This document shows positions 24,001 to 36,033 of a stretch of 64,000 nucleotides of DNA, one piece after another. Source of the DNA: Calliopum simillimum (Eukaryota; Arthropoda; Insecta; Diptera; Lauxaniidae); NCBI GenBank assembly GCA_951812925.1, contig OX638372.1:50061722-50125721 (forward strand). The letters are read 5' to 3'. The translations under genes were made by a program, and so were the position numbers. Position 1 is the stretch's first letter. Each line of letters starts with the position of its first letter. The notes under the pieces are model-generated. The model saw only the letters and a list, made by a program, of their open reading frames with translations. It had not been told where the DNA came from and searched no databases.

Positions 24001-24833
24001 AAATAGGAAACTCTACGGTAACGTATTGTAGAGGCTTTAAACTTTCGATTGGTATGTAATTTTTCCATTAAACACATTTTTTTTTTAAACGCATAGTGCA
24101 AATTTGTGGTATTGACTGACCTTTTAAAGCCTGGCAACCCTATGCCTTGCCAGGAAAAAAATAGGCAACCCTACTTTAACATATTGTAGAGGCTCTAAGC
24201 TTTCGAATGGTATATAATTTTTTCATTAAACAGATGAGTGAAAATTTGTGGATTTGGCCGACCTTTTAAAGCCTGGCAACCCTATGCCTTGCCAGGAAAA
24301 AAATAGGCAACCCTACTTTTACATATTGTAGAGGCGCTAAACTTTCGATTGGTATATGATTTTTTCATTAAACAGATGAGTGGATTTTTTGAAAAAAATG
24401 CACTTTTCAATATGGAATGAACCATAGCCTTGCCAGGATTTTTTTAGGCAACCCACTCACAATATGTTTCTAAACGTATTTACTTTCATAAAAAATAGGT
24501 TTCATCCATTAAACAGATGAGTGAAAATCTCTCCTTATTCGTATCTTAGACTACCAGGGGAATAAGGAAATTTACTTTTCTTTTGACAAATGCAAAATGT
24601 AAACAAATAAATCATTTTTAATAAAAAGCAAATTAAAGCTAAAATCAAAAACAGTTGGCAAACGCCAAAAAACTGTCATTGAAATGATAGATGACTCATC
24701 CAGTTAAAAGGTGTGGACGTGGTTCTGTGATTATCAAGATTTTCTGATTTTAGGCTGGTTAACCAGGCAAGTGCGGATAGGGTATTACTTTAAAAGGCTT
24801 TTTGAAGCGCTTATTTGTACTGCTGCGGTAAGC
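21035..24833. repeat. Giant foldback element, 3.8 kb, with tandem subrepeats in both arms
   Basis: The outer tips GCTTACCGCAG (21035) and CTGCGGTAAGC (24823-24833) are inverted. From 21227-21240 (agatacgaataagg) and its complement at 24533-24546 inward the two arms mirror each other almost to the centre near 22890. Each arm holds about six tandem units of 120-190 bp built on 'actcatctgtttaatga', 'cattcgaaag', 'gcctctacaatatgtta' and 'cctggcaaggcatagggttgccagg'. The inner part (22240-23530) is a single-copy inverted section including 'attttccgatcgga' and 'cgatgccacgcccc'. No transposase frame. The layout (long arms of short tandem repeats) is that of Foldback-type elements such as Drosophila FB and Galileo. 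Confidence 0.9.
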
Positions 24834-26162
24834 GTTTTTTCAATAAAATTTAAAAAAAAAAAGAAAAAAACTGCCCGCACCAGGATTTTATTCAGAGACC
24901 GTCCGTGTGATAAATAGAAACAGATTATTTTTACTTACATTTACTAACTCTTTAGACTGCTACACCAATGACCGATGATATGAAGAGGTATTAAATTTGT
25001 ATATTAAGCAAATGTTGTCCAAAAAGAATTTGACAATCGAATGCTCCTACAGCCTTACATAGAATCATTGTGTTATCAGTTTCAATTCAATTAAACAAAA
25101 GTAAATTAAAAAGAAAAAGGAAAATAGAAAAGTGATATAAAAGATGTTGAATAAAAAATATTTTAAAAAAAAAAAAAAAAGTTAAAAAAAATCTCCCGAG
25201 CTAGGTTCGAACCCATGTTGTCCTTACTGCAGTCGTATAAAAAATCATTGTGAAAGTTCTTCTAAATTTCTATGGGGACAAGCGCTTTTAAAGTGCTTGG
25301 ATTAGAATCGCTAGAAATGTTTCCTCTTTGAAAACCAAAATAAAGTGAAATAACAGCCAGCAGTCTAAATAGCATGGGCATTGACTCCAAATTTTTAATT
25401 CCCTGAGATGAAAAAAGTTATGATTTTTTTAATGGGCTTTATCATGAGTATGCCTGGAAATTCCTTCTCGAGTGTGAGCATTTTTTTGCATGTAAATTAC
25501 ATTTCCAGCAGGGATGCTTTTTTCTTCCAATATATCTCCAATTTTCTTTCCAAATTTCCATTTGACTTTGATATAGTGTTGCTATCTTAGTGCTTTTATT
25601 ACCAGAATTGGTGTTTTTTAAAAATTATTAAGCGAAAAAGCTAGTTTAGTGCCCTGTGCGTTGTTTAAGTTAGTGCCTTTTCTCAATTTCCAACACGATA
25701 TAAAAGTGGTTCGAATCGCTACTCACGGAGTAACGTTAATCGCAAAAAAAAAAAAAAAAAAGACGAAGTGAAGAGTAGCAATGCATCGAGTTTACTTTAG
25801 TGACCCCTCATAACTCCCTTTTTATGAGTAAACCTAGTTTATTTTATGATGTTCTTATTCCTAGGAGAAAATAAAATTCTTCAGGTAAAAACTTGCAATT
25901 TAGTACAAGGAGAGCTCTCTCATTTCCAAGTTTTTTTGCATAAACGAATGCTTTTCGGGTAAAAACTGGTTAAACTTGGGTAAACATTTTTTTTTTTAAA
26001 CGAACACCCTTAGTATGTAATCAAAAAGTGTCGCTCGGATCTTGTATCGGGGCTATAACCATCAGAAGATCCGAATATAATATTTAGCAAAATCACTATA
26101 AGTTGAAAACCATCGGATTCAAAATTATTGGTGTCATATGAAAGGTATTTTAATAAGATATG
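24834..26162. other. Unassigned AT-rich sequence
   Basis: It contains long A runs (25168-25181, 25745-25762), a box-B-like GGTTCGAACCC at 25206-25216, and no coding family. Nothing else seen. Confidence 0.45.
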
Positions 26163-26519
26163 CAGGCCTGTTCCGTAATCCGCGTGGTTTCAATTACTTT
26201 TCACTAAGGAGGCTTTTAGATGAAAATGGTGAGTCGCACGGTAAAAAGTACCGAGTCATTTTTGTGGAAAATTAAAGGTTCTACTAATAGTATTGTACCG
26301 TAACGGAAACATTTGATAAACTTTTTGACTTTTTGGAGTTTTTTAAGAATATTTCCTTAACGGTTACTTTTTCGTTAATGCAAATCAATGTTATTTATAG
26401 AACCTATGATTTCCCATAAAAAAGATTCAAATATTTTTTATCGTGTGACTAACCATTTTCATCAAAAAGCCTCCTAAATGAAAAGTAATTGAAAACACAC
26501 GGATTATGGAACAGGCCTG
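26163..26519. repeat. 357-bp foldback, same family as 2929-3309
   Basis: CAGGCCTGTTCCGTAATCCG at 26163 mirrors CGGATTATGGAACAGGCCTG ending at 26519. The inner phrases 'aattacttttcac', 'ggaggcttttagatgaaaatggtgag' (in two parts) and 'cgttaatgcaaatcaat' are shared with the foldbacks at 2929 and 36034. Confidence 0.85.
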
Positions 26520-26633
26520 ATAAATTGTCGAACAAAAGTTTTTAATTTGTCATAAATTATATATTCGCACTTCGAATTTCCTATTAAAAAGTTGGAGAAA
26601 AAATTCGCACCATTTCCCTTATCATCCAGTGAA

Positions 26634-27313
26634 TTTTTATACCCTACACCCAGGGTATATTCACTTTGTCCTTCCGTTTGTAACGCAGAGAAGGAGGCGT
26701 GGCAGATATAGAAAAGTATATATATTCTTGATCAGCATCACCTCCGTCGTCAAAGTTAACTGGGGGGATTGAAAATGAGTGAAATCGGTCAACGGACACG
26801 CCTACCGCCTATACAAAAAATTTATTCAAAATGCAATTTTTTGAGTATTTTTCACGATAATACAACCAAAATACACATAAATACTACGAATTGTAAGCGC
26901 AAGCTCTGAACAAAAACTGGGCAAATTCAGATAAGAGGGCGTGGCACCTCCCGTATAAGCAAAAGCTTTAAAACGCTATACTGAAAGCGTTTTTTGAGAT
27001 AATCGAACTTTATTTTCCTCAGACACTAAGAATTATGAATACAAGCTTTAAGCAAAAACTGGATAAAATCGAACAAGAGGGCGTGGCACCTCCCATATAA
27101 GCAAAAGGTTCAAAACGCTATGTTGAAATCATTTTTTGAGATAATCCAACCAAATTTCACTCAAATGCTTAGAACTATAAATTCAAACTCTGAGAAAAAA
27201 CTGGATGAAGTCGGACAAGAGGGCGTGGCACTTCCCATATAAGCAAAATTTTCAAAATACTGCTGTGTAGGGTATTTAATGTTTGGCCAGGCCAAAGGTA
27301 ACACCCTTACTAG
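26634..27313 (+). mobile_element. INE-1/DINE-1-like Helentron-associated element, copy 1
   Basis: It starts TTTTTATACCCTACACCCAG and ends AACACCCTTACTAG followed by T. The 5' hairpin (ACCCTACACCCAGGGTAT), the 'ggcgtggcagatatag', 'aaagtatatatattcttgat' and 'cagcatcacc' order, and three internal ~120-bp tandem units around 'gagggcgtggcacctcccat' follow the layout I know for Drosophila INE-1/DINE-1. The 3' end has a hairpin (TTTGGCCAGGCCAAA) just before CTAG. Non-autonomous. Confidence 0.75.
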
Positions 27314-27329
27314 TTTATTTCCAGTAACA

Positions 27330-28559
27330 TTTTTATACCCTACACCAGGCATTGAAATAAGCTGTAGTAATACCCTATTTCTGCAGTAATAACTTCAAAT
27401 TTGCAGTAATAACTTCAGAATATTGTAAAAAATTGTAATAATAATTTTCACCCAAATTCATATTACTTTGATTTGCGTTAATCGTTGAAACGTAATACTA
27501 ATTTTATTTCGTTTATACGTTTATAACCGTTTTAGTTGTTTTAACCTCACCAATTTGGGCTAAAATGTAGCAACCACAATAAGTACTCGGCAACTCTACT
27601 TTAAACATATTTTTATAAATGAAAATTTCGCTATAAATTTTCAATTTTAAATTGAACCATTGCCATGATATCTGTTATTTAATATTAATATTTAATATTA
27701 ATCACTTGAATAAGACATTAGAAAAATTTTGCTAAAAATTGCAAACAAAAACAAAAAAAATTCTGCACTAATAACTTTTTCTTATTTCAACCCCTGCCCT
27801 ACACCCAGGGTATATTCACTTTGTCCTCCCGTTTATAACGCAGAGAAGGAGGCGTGGCAGATATAGAAAAGTATATATATTCTTGAATGTCACCTCCTGA
27901 GTCGATATAGCGATGTCCGTCTGTCTGGCTGGCTGGCTGGCTGGCTGTGTGTGGAAATACATTTTTTGGGAAAACTAAGCAAGATAGTTCAATGAAATTT
28001 GGTCCATTGGGGGATTGAAAATGGGCGAAATCAGTAAACGGACACGCCTACCGCCCATACAAAAAATATATTTAAAATGCAACTTTTGGAGTATTTTTCA
28101 CGACAATGCAACCAAAATACACATAAATACTACGAATTGTAAGCGCAAGCTCTGATCAAAAACTGGGCGAATTTGGACAAGAAGGCGTGGCACCTCTCAT
28201 ATAAGCAAATTCTTCAAAACGCTATACTGAAAGCGTTTTTTGAGACAAGCGAACTAAATTTTACTAAGACACTAAGAATTATAAATGCAAGCTTTAAGCA
28301 AAAACTGAATAAAATCAGACAAGAGGGCGTGGCACCTCCCATATAAGCAAAAGGTTCAAAATGCTTTGCTGAAAACATTTTTTGAAATAATCCAACCAAA
28401 TTTCACTCAAATACTAAGAACTATAAATTCAAACTCTGAGAAAAAACTGGGTGAATACGGACAAGAGGGCGTGGCACCTCCCATATAAGCAAAATTTTCA
28501 AAAAACTAGTGTGTAGGGTATTTAATATTTGGCCAGGCCAAAGATAACACCCTTACTAG
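27330..28559 (+). mobile_element. INE-1-like element, copy 2, split by a hAT MITE
   Basis: It begins at TTTTTATACCCTACAC only 16 bp after copy 1 ends. It is interrupted at 27346-27796 and resumes at 27797 with the duplicated CCCTACAC. This copy retains the 'gatatagcgatgtccgtctg' stretch and a GGCT microsatellite (27928-27948) missing from copy 1. It ends CTTACTAG followed by T at 28559. Confidence 0.8.
27346..27796. mobile_element. 451-bp hAT MITE with 8-bp target duplication
   Basis: The ends CAGGCATTGAAATAAG and (complement) CAGGGGTTGAAATAAG have the CAGNG start typical of hAT elements. The perfect 8-bp duplication CCCTACAC flanks them at 27338-27345 and 27797-27804. 'gcagtaataacttca' repeats inside the left end. 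No coding capacity. Confidence 0.9.
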
Positions 28560-29445
28560 TTTTTTTTCTGATTGCATGCTCCGGAAAAAATTATCGAGAA
28601 GTTTATTCATTATACGGCCCAATATAAAATTTTACGCATAAAAGTTTTCCAAACGAATAAATAGTTCACAGTTGGCTATATTTAATTCTTAATTAATGCA
28701 TCTTTATTTTCCATTTACTTATTTATTTATTATACTACACAACAAAATATGCTTTGAATAGAGAATAGCCAGAACATGGCGCAGTTATTTTGTATGAAAT
28801 TTATGGAAAAAAAAATAAATTTATATAAAATTTATTAAAAGCTTTGATAGTGCAAATTATAGTATTTTCTTTTTTTAAATCTTTCTTTGATTTTAATATT
28901 TATAAATTCAATGTTCCTTGTAAGTAGGCAATTATTTTACAATGTTATACACACAAATTTGAAATACAAAAATACATTTTATAATATTTTACTGTTTTGC
29001 ATATTTATTGATAGCTTTGTCAACTTAAAATAAAATTAAACTAAAATGTTTGGAAAAAAAATCATACTTTTGTTTCTGATTGCAATTCTACTGTTTGAGT
29101 TGTGGTTTTATTTATAAAAAATGTTCATACGTTCAAAATACGCGATTTTTGAATGCACTAATCAAATGTTTTTAAGATCAAAAATTCTGGACATTGAATA
29201 AAAAACGTATATATTTGCAAAATAACGATTAAACTTAAGGCAACAAAATGTTGTTTCGAAATACACAAAAAAATTAATCAATGCTTGCCCTTTAGGTTGG
29301 TTTTTTTATATATATAACGTAATAATTTTAGTTTTTTTGTTTTGAATTTAATTAATTAGGCAACAATTAGAATTCTTGACACGCTTTCGTAAAATTGTTC
29401 GCTTTCGTTATAAATTCCTGATTTATTGTTTACATACATTACTCT
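28560..29445. other. Vps4 3' flank, noncoding
   Basis: AT-rich. tttatt at 29422-29427 is an AATAAA on the - strand about 20 nt after the Vps4 stop and may be its poly(A) signal; further candidates lie lower (for example near 28715-28730). No gene seen. Confidence 0.5.
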
Positions 29446-32288
29446 CTAGCCTTCTTGTCCAAAATCTTCTGTGAATTTGCGCAATTTTATTAAATCATCA
29501 TCGTTGACAGTGGGTTTCGTACGCGAGAGAGATTTCATCATATCACGCTACAAGCATTAAAAAATAAGAAATATATATATTTTTTCTTTTTCTTCCTTTT
29601 GTCAAAATTCATACCATAGTAACTGGTGGCTCATAAAGCTTATCACCGGGAACTTCCATCCAAGGCATTTCAACTGCACCATCATCACCAGGTGAGCATG
29701 GCACTAACAAATCATCGCAAATAATATCTTTATTTAATGGCGAAGGGCCGGTAATTTTCTGCATTTTTTTAAATACATACATATATGAGAATTTTGTGTT
29801 TACGATTCATCAAATGTAATTTTTACTTACCTTAAAATGTGTAGCTGTCTGTACTTTACGTACAGGTTCCATTAATGCATCACGTACAACAATCTGTATA
29901 TCAGCGCCTGAATAACTGAAAAACGCATAAAATTTATATAACAGACGAAAAACAAAAGCACAACCATTTAATTTACCCTTCCGTCTTCTCAGCAAGTATT
30001 TTCAAATCAGCTTCGGTTAAAACGTGCACAGTATTACCCAAATGAATTTTAAACATAATCAAACGAGCATGCGCCTCCGGTAGCGGAATGTATATACGCT
30101 TTTCAAAACGTCTTCTAATGGCAGAATCCAAAACCCATGGTATATTCGTAGCGCCCAAAACAAGTATGCCATCAGTATCATTACCAACACCCTGCATTTG
30201 CACCAAGAACTCAGTTTTAATGCGACGTACACTATCGTTTTCATTGTCCGAACGTGCTGAGCACATTGAATCGATTTCATCAATAAATATAATTGATGGC
30301 TTATGCTGACGTGCCAATTCAAAGAGATTCTTTACCAGTTTTTCTGATTCACCCAACCATTTGGACATTAAATCCGAACTGGATACCGAAAAGAATGTCG
30401 AATTATTTGCCTCAGTTGCAACTGCTTTGGCCAAATATGATTTACCCGTACCAGGTGGCCCAAAAAGTAAAATACCCTTCCATGGTATCCGTTTGCCGGT
30501 AAACAGATGTGGAAATTTAATAGGCAATATTACAGCTTCTTTAAGTGCCTCTTTGGCAGCATCTAAGCCGGCAACATCAGCCCACTTAACATGAGGCTTT
30601 TCAATAACAATGGCGCCTTCAAGTTTTGCTTGCAGTTTCTTTTTTTCTGGATCCTCACCTTCCGAATCGCTATCGCTCTTTTTATCCTTATCGTCTCTGT
30701 TGAAAATTTAACAGTGTCATATGAAATGTAAAGTTGTTTTTCATTGTTTAAAATAAAAATAAACAATTAGACTGATTAAAAATAAAGAATTTTTGCAAAT
30801 TCCCTGGAACTTACTGGACCCGCGCAATTCAAGAAGTCTACGTATTTTTTCAACAGCCTATGTAAAATGTAATTCCGAAATTTCACCCTAAAAACTGTTA
30901 AAACTGCATTTTGGATAAGACTTGTTGTCCCAAGGTCATCATGAAATCACTCAATGAACAATACTCTAGAACATCTTAACCAGTTTTATCATGTTTTTAT
31001 GTGGTCATTTTACCCCTTTTTCCAAAAACTGGGTTACAATATTCTACAAAAATTTCTGCAATTTCTTTAAGTCTGCGTTCATTTCACCAGCCTTTTAAAA
31101 TTTCTAGTTCTGTCATAAAAAAAAAATTATAGTGCTGGCATGGTAAAAATTCCTTTCTTTTACGACATTTGGATTTGTTGCTCTCATTACGTCTGCATCT
31201 ACTTAATTTCAATTCATATCAATTTATTCGAAAAATTTGTTGTGATTCTCCATAAAAAGAGATTTGCGCTTTTTTTATTTGAAAATTAACACAATTTTAT
31301 TTACGCGTCAAAAGAAACACTGCTTACGTTCAGTTAAATATTAGCTGGAACTTTAATTGGCACTTTGACATTAAATTTCATACAAAATTTTTAGTTATCT
31401 TAAAGTAAAATTTTAACTGGATATTGTGAAAACAGCCCTTAGTCTTTTATAGTACAACTAAGTGCCAAAGGACAAGACGCTATTTGCGAAAATTCTAGCA
31501 CGTCCACATTATGACAATATCTACTTTTGCCCCACCCTATCTTAATCCTTGCAAAATCGGAAGGAGAGTTTCAAAATCGATTCTAGTAAAACTTTCGAAT
31601 GTTTAGAAAATACTAAATCAATAGTTCACCAATTTATTTACGCTCTTTCCAACCAATGAACTTATATTTTATGTTTTCATTATTTAAAAAGAAAATTCAA
31701 TTTTAGAAATGTTGTAGTTGTTGGCAGAACCACATAATACTGATTCTAGATCGTCTGAATACTTATATTCATGTAACGACAGATCAAACAAACTTGGATT
31801 TTTTCAAAATATTTTTGTACTTCTTTTTGGTGCAAATGAAAATTTATAGACTTTTGATTTTTTAAGTAACATGGATCCCTCTATAGAATATGATTGGGGT
31901 TTTTTGTTCTTCCTTGATGAGACTCCATTGATTTAACTTTACTTTATACTTACTTAGAACTTGAGTCACCGTCCTTGATAGGTTTCTTCTTTCCCTTTTT
32001 CAAGTATTCCTTCAACTTTTCAGCACGATCCAGATATTGTAAGCATTTGGTACGTATCGAATCTTTAGCTTTTTCGCCTTGAGCTTCATCTAAAATCAAA
32101 TCAAATTAATGGTTACTTTAAAGAATAAAAAGACCTTCTTCCAACAACTTACACTTGATGGCATGCAAAAAATATTCAACACCATGCTCGTACAAACGCA
32201 GCGCCTCCGCGTAATTTTTGTTACGATCCTCCTCCGTAGCCTTGGTAACCAAATCGATGGCCTTTTGCAAAGTGGAGCCGGTTGACAT
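29446..32288 (-). CDS. Vps4: Vps4, ESCRT-III disassembling AAA ATPase
   Basis: Exons in transcript order: 32288-32153, 32089-31954, 30696-29977, 29915-29831, 29758-29615, 29547-29446 (1323 nt, 440 aa, close to the usual ~440). All joins keep frame with GT-AG. Vps4 uses ATP to take apart ESCRT-III polymers at endosomes, the midbody and other membranes. Residues 1-75 are the MIT domain (start [14 protein letters not shown]), then a Lys-rich linker (about 85-115). The AAA module has Walker A GPPGTGKS (170-177), Walker B IIFIDEID with Glu231, and the second region of homology with '[20 protein letters not shown]'. The C-terminal helix ends DFGQEG. TTTCAG just upstream of the ATG (minus strand, near 32325) suggests a 5'UTR intron. 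Intron 2 is 1.26 kb and noncoding as far as I can see. Confidence 0.97.
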
Positions 32289-33473
32289 GATAGCAACGAT
32301 TAAGTGGTCAATTGAAAGTCTGAAACGAAAAACGTGCCTTATGATAACAAAAATGAGTCAGGGGATCCAAAAATGATTTTTAGTCAAATTCTGGTAGCTG
32401 GAAAAAATCTATACGTATGTGTTCTGTGATGTCACCCGACGACGACTAGGACGTTACAGGCGCCAACATAACTCATCGATTTTTAAAATTTAAGTAAACA
32501 TTTTGCTACCAAATGATGTATTTGTTATTAATATATTTGATGTAATTTCTCTCTAACCAAGTTCGTGTTTTGGATTATTTTTTTTCTAAATCACTATGAC
32601 TAATCCACAACATTGAATATTTTTTTTTGTTCTACATTTTCAATTAGCGATTCAGCGGGCGTATAATCTTTTTTTTTTACCTTTGAAACTTTACAAAGTT
32701 TTACGCTATTCACGAACGGAACAGTGCAACATAAATTTATCCCAAAAATTTATATTCTTTTTTAAATTTTGTTAGTAAAAAGTTGGTTTTCAGCAACGCA
32801 AATTTTTTCCAATTTTTTTCCAATTTTTTTCTACCTTCACACTCACTTTGCTGGTTGGTGATGCGTTTTTTTCTTCTTCTTCTTCTTCTTATAATATGAC
32901 ATTCATATCGAACATCATATGCGCGTTAAGAAAGAGCTACCACAAACATGCCGTTTTTTTTGTAGCTCTTAGCGTTGACATATAAACAAAATGCCTTTCC
33001 AAAGGCTGCAACGATATCCTGTTCCAAACAGGTAAGACCAAGTTTATGAGGGATACAGCAGTTGATTAGATTTCCGCAGAGCTAAAATGAAATGCTCTAT
33101 TCTTGCAAAATTGATTATATAAGTACATGATCTTAGTATAAATATACAAATATTTCTTATTATCTTTGTTTATCTTTTTTCTATTTTTTTTCTTTTTTTA
33201 TCTTTTTTACGATCTCTTTTTTTTAATTAATTTAGAAAATAAATTGATATTTTCTGTTTTAAAACGATCGTTTTTTTTTCATATTTTTTCAAAAAACGTT
33301 ATAAAATTTATTAGCTTACATCTAACGATACCAATAAATTGGTAAGGGACTTTCGATTTGAGTGACTCGGTAACTAAAAACTGCAATTTACAGCTGACTA
33401 AATGTCAACCTTGGCTTCCGAAAGAAACCGACAAATTGATATGAAAACATCAATATTATTAGACTTCAAAAGA
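32289..33473. other. Vps4 5' flank
   Basis: It probably holds the Vps4 promoter and a noncoding first exon; 'ctcactttg' near 32845-32855 is GTGAGT-like on the - strand and could be the 5'UTR donor. There is a (CTT)n microsatellite at 32870-32890 and a small hairpin around 32932-32973 (aagagcta/tagctctt). No coding frame. Confidence 0.4.
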
Positions 33474-33869
33474 TCAATTACACTGTGGGTGCTGTGCACT
33501 ACACTCAGCATTTGATTCCTCCATATTACAATTAGGTGTTATGTAAAAAGATAGAACAGTAAGAACTCCATTATTTGGAACAATTTCGCAGCCACAAACT
33601 TCAATGTACTCAGATGAAGAAACCACATTTAGTACTTTAAATTGAAAAGTTTTATCAACAACAATGGCTACGCCCCCGCCACGGTTAGAGTGAGAAGGAC
33701 GATCTGCTCTAACAACATCAAAATTCTTAAAACACAAAACATCAGAAGGCAAAAGAAAAGTTTCGGAAAGGCAACCTATAGAAACCTTACTATCCAAAAA
33801 ATACTGCTCTAAAAGATCTTCGGAAACCACACAGCGAAGTTTGTCACCAGGCCCTTGAGTGGAATCCAC
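33474..33869 (-). pseudogene. LINE endonuclease-domain fragment (Jockey-like)
   Basis: The 131-codon frame contains 'IGCLSETFL', 'RADRPSHSNRGGGVAIVV' and 'YIEVCGCEI', the N-terminal half of the APE-type endonuclease of Jockey-clade non-LTR retrotransposons. The catalytic-site Asp/His blocks that would follow are missing. The first ~12 codons (MDSTQGPGDKLR) look like foreign sequence at the breakpoint. It cannot belong to the RT fragment at 34650-35690, because on the - strand the endonuclease would have to lie upstream (higher coordinates). Confidence 0.7.
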
Positions 33870-34055
33870 AAGGCAGTAGAGGACGTGGTAGACCCAAAAC
33901 CAACTGGAAACTTTAGTTGGAAAAGGAAATCCAAGAATCGAGAAAATCGTGGTAAGAGATCAAAGTCATCGCAAGGGATCGTGACAAATGGAGAGATTTC
34001 ATGTTGGCCCTATGCTCCTCATAGGAGTTAAAGGAGAATACATACATACATAATA
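33870..34055 (+). mobile_element. 3' end of a non-LTR element (RTE-like), copy 1
   Basis: The plus frame reads 'RGRPKTNW', 'EKEIQES' and 'EIKVIARDRDKWRDF' followed by a (CATA)n-type tail at 34039-34053. Two in-frame stops are present. Basic 'GRP..W' then 'ARDR..WR' close to the end is typical of non-LTR ORF2 C-termini with a microsatellite tail. A second copy, inverted, lies at 36160-36323. Confidence 0.6.
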
Positions 34056-34289
34056 AATATTTTTCATATTAGTAACTAATTTACTTGCTTGAAAAACTTC
34101 CCGTATTTTGGGTTAAAAGATGTTTCCAAGTTTTCCCAAAAATTGTTGTTTAACAAATTAAATATTAGTAATTTTAATTTGGGTTTAGAGATGTTTCTTT
34201 AACAAATTTAATAATATTTTGGGAGATGTTTCAAAGTTTTCCAGAAAATTGATTCTTTAACGAATTTAATATTTAATATTAAACTTTTC

Positions 34290-34390
34290 ACGAAAATTAA
34301 ATCAAAGAAAAAGTGGCGTTCCATGAAAAGAGAAACATGACAGCTATCTCTTTTCATGGAACGCCACTTATTCTTTGACTCAATTTTCGT
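34290..34390. repeat. 101-bp hairpin MITE
   Basis: ACGAAAATTAAATCAAAGAA pairs with the complement ending at 34390, with an inner perfect arm 'agtggcgttccatgaaaag'. The loop is about 15 bp. No clear target duplication. Confidence 0.75.
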
Positions 34391-34649
34391 AAATAGTTTT
34401 TGGATTTTCTTTCGGAAAATTAAAGTTTTTCGCTTTTTTTTGGTTTTGCTTGCATTTCTTTTTATTTAGATTTATTAGTTAATAAGTTTTAACTTGCATT
34501 AATTAAAGAAACAATCTTCTAAAACGCTTTTATTTGAATGATGCGTTTTTTTATATTTTTTTTTCTTCTTTTTCGTTCATTGACATTCGTTGACAGTTTA
34601 TTTAGGCTCGTTCACATCTTCAAATTAAGTGTCTCAATCAGTGCTGCCA

Positions 34650-35690
34650 TATTTATTTATTTATTTATTTATTCGGTCTATGAATATAACATTCTTACAG
34701 ACTAGATATAAAAAACTTACATTAAATAACAAATATGATAACAATTATAAAATATTATTTAAAAACCATCTCATACTATCTTTTGAAAGAGAAAAATCAA
34801 GATCATTATTTGAACTTATATCATTAAATAATTTTAAAGACCTATAAATGGGAGCATTTATTGCATAATTTGACCGTACCAAATCTAAATAAAATGGTGC
34901 ATAAGATCTCAGTATTCTAGAGGGAACATTAAATTGAACTAAACTAAGCAGGGCAGGGCAATCAACGGCACCACCAATAACATCAAAAACAAATAAAAGT
35001 GACAATATGTTTCGTCTAACTTCAAGTGTCTTTAGACCAAGTAAGAGACAGCGGGCATGATATGAAGGGAGAAACTCATTATTGTTAAGAAAAAGAGAAC
35101 GTAATGCGTACTTAGTAAAAGACTTTTGTACACGCTCCAACCGAAATTTATGGGATTCGTAGTACGGGCTCCAAATAACAGACGCATACTCTAACCTAGA
35201 ACGTACCAGACTAATATATAGAACCTTTAAGGTATATGGATCTTTAAAAGAAGAGCTATTACGCCTTATGAAGGCAAGCATAGAATATGCCTTAGGAATA
35301 AGAAAGTCAAAGTGTGCACGAAAAGAAAAACAAGAATCAAAAACAACACCAAGATCCTTAATTTCACTAACGGCCACTAGGGGAAAATTAGAAATATTAT
35401 ATGACGATGGAATGAGTGACAAAGACTTTGAGAAGGACATAGAAACACATTTGTTAAGGTTAAGGGACAGAAAATTACTCTCGCACCAAAGGTACAACTT
35501 GTCAAGATCACTTTGTAAAAGCGCAACATCAGAGGCATTTCTAATTTTTAAAAAGATTTTCAGATCATCAGCATACAGCAGACAATTACAAAAAGAAAAC
35601 AATGAGGTAACATCATTTATAAAAATGACAAACAATAGAGGACCCAAAATACTACCCTGTGGGACACCAGAAGTTGCACAATAAGAATGA
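34650..35690 (-). mobile_element. 5'-truncated LINE, C-terminal reverse transcriptase (Jockey-like)
   Basis: The minus frame from 35684 to 34745 starts inside the RT domain with 'SGVPQGSILGPLLFVIFIN'. It has the catalytic 'LLYADDLKIF' and continues through the thumb region ('LVRSRLEYASVIWSPY') to a stop at 34745. The 3' end carries a (TAAA)n-like tail (ttattt repeats on + at 34651-34675). Upstream of 35690 the frame is lost, marking a 5' truncation. The frame is intact for about 310 codons, suggesting a fairly recent insertion. Confidence 0.85.
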
Positions 35691-36033
35691 GCTTAATTCC
35701 CTTTCTCATAAGCTGTGTCTTAGACGACAGTTTTCAGACATTTTTACCAATTGTCTTGGTAAGCGGAAGGAAATGGTGCGGAAACGAAAAGCTGAATAAA
35801 GTAAAACAAAATAAAAAGAAGGTGAAAGCACACAAACTCGTTTTAAAAAAACAGAGTTAACTCTGTGTTAACACGCTGCCGTCTAAAACACAGCTATAGT
35901 TTTGCACTAGACGATAAAAGTGAATTAACCGAAAAAAGAAAATTTTAATCAACATGGCATTGGATTCATATACCAAAAGCTATGGTGCAGGAAAGCTGAA
36001 GCATATTTATATTGATTTTGCATCCAAGTATAT
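35691..36033. other. Unassigned sequence
   Basis: It includes 'ttaactctgtgttaac' palindromic text near 35858. No gene recognised. Confidence 0.4.

Noticed and set aside
21227..24546. Regularly spaced short repeats that could suggest a CRISPR-like array
   Set aside because: The units are 120-190 bp and inverted across a centre, in eukaryotic DNA; they are foldback arms.
25206..25216. GGTTCGAACCC resembling a tRNA B box
   Set aside because: No A box at the right distance and no cloverleaf; it is a self-complementary motif that can occur by chance.
29973..30527. Reading the AAA ATPase piece as katanin or spastin
   Set aside because: Joining the exons gives an N-terminal MIT domain starting [14 protein letters not shown] and a C-terminus ending DFGQEG, with total length 440 aa, which fit Vps4 and not those relatives.
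33474..35690. Endonuclease and reverse transcriptase pieces as a single LINE
   Set aside because: Both are on the - strand but in the wrong order (RT at higher coordinates), with a different element between them; they are separate insertions.
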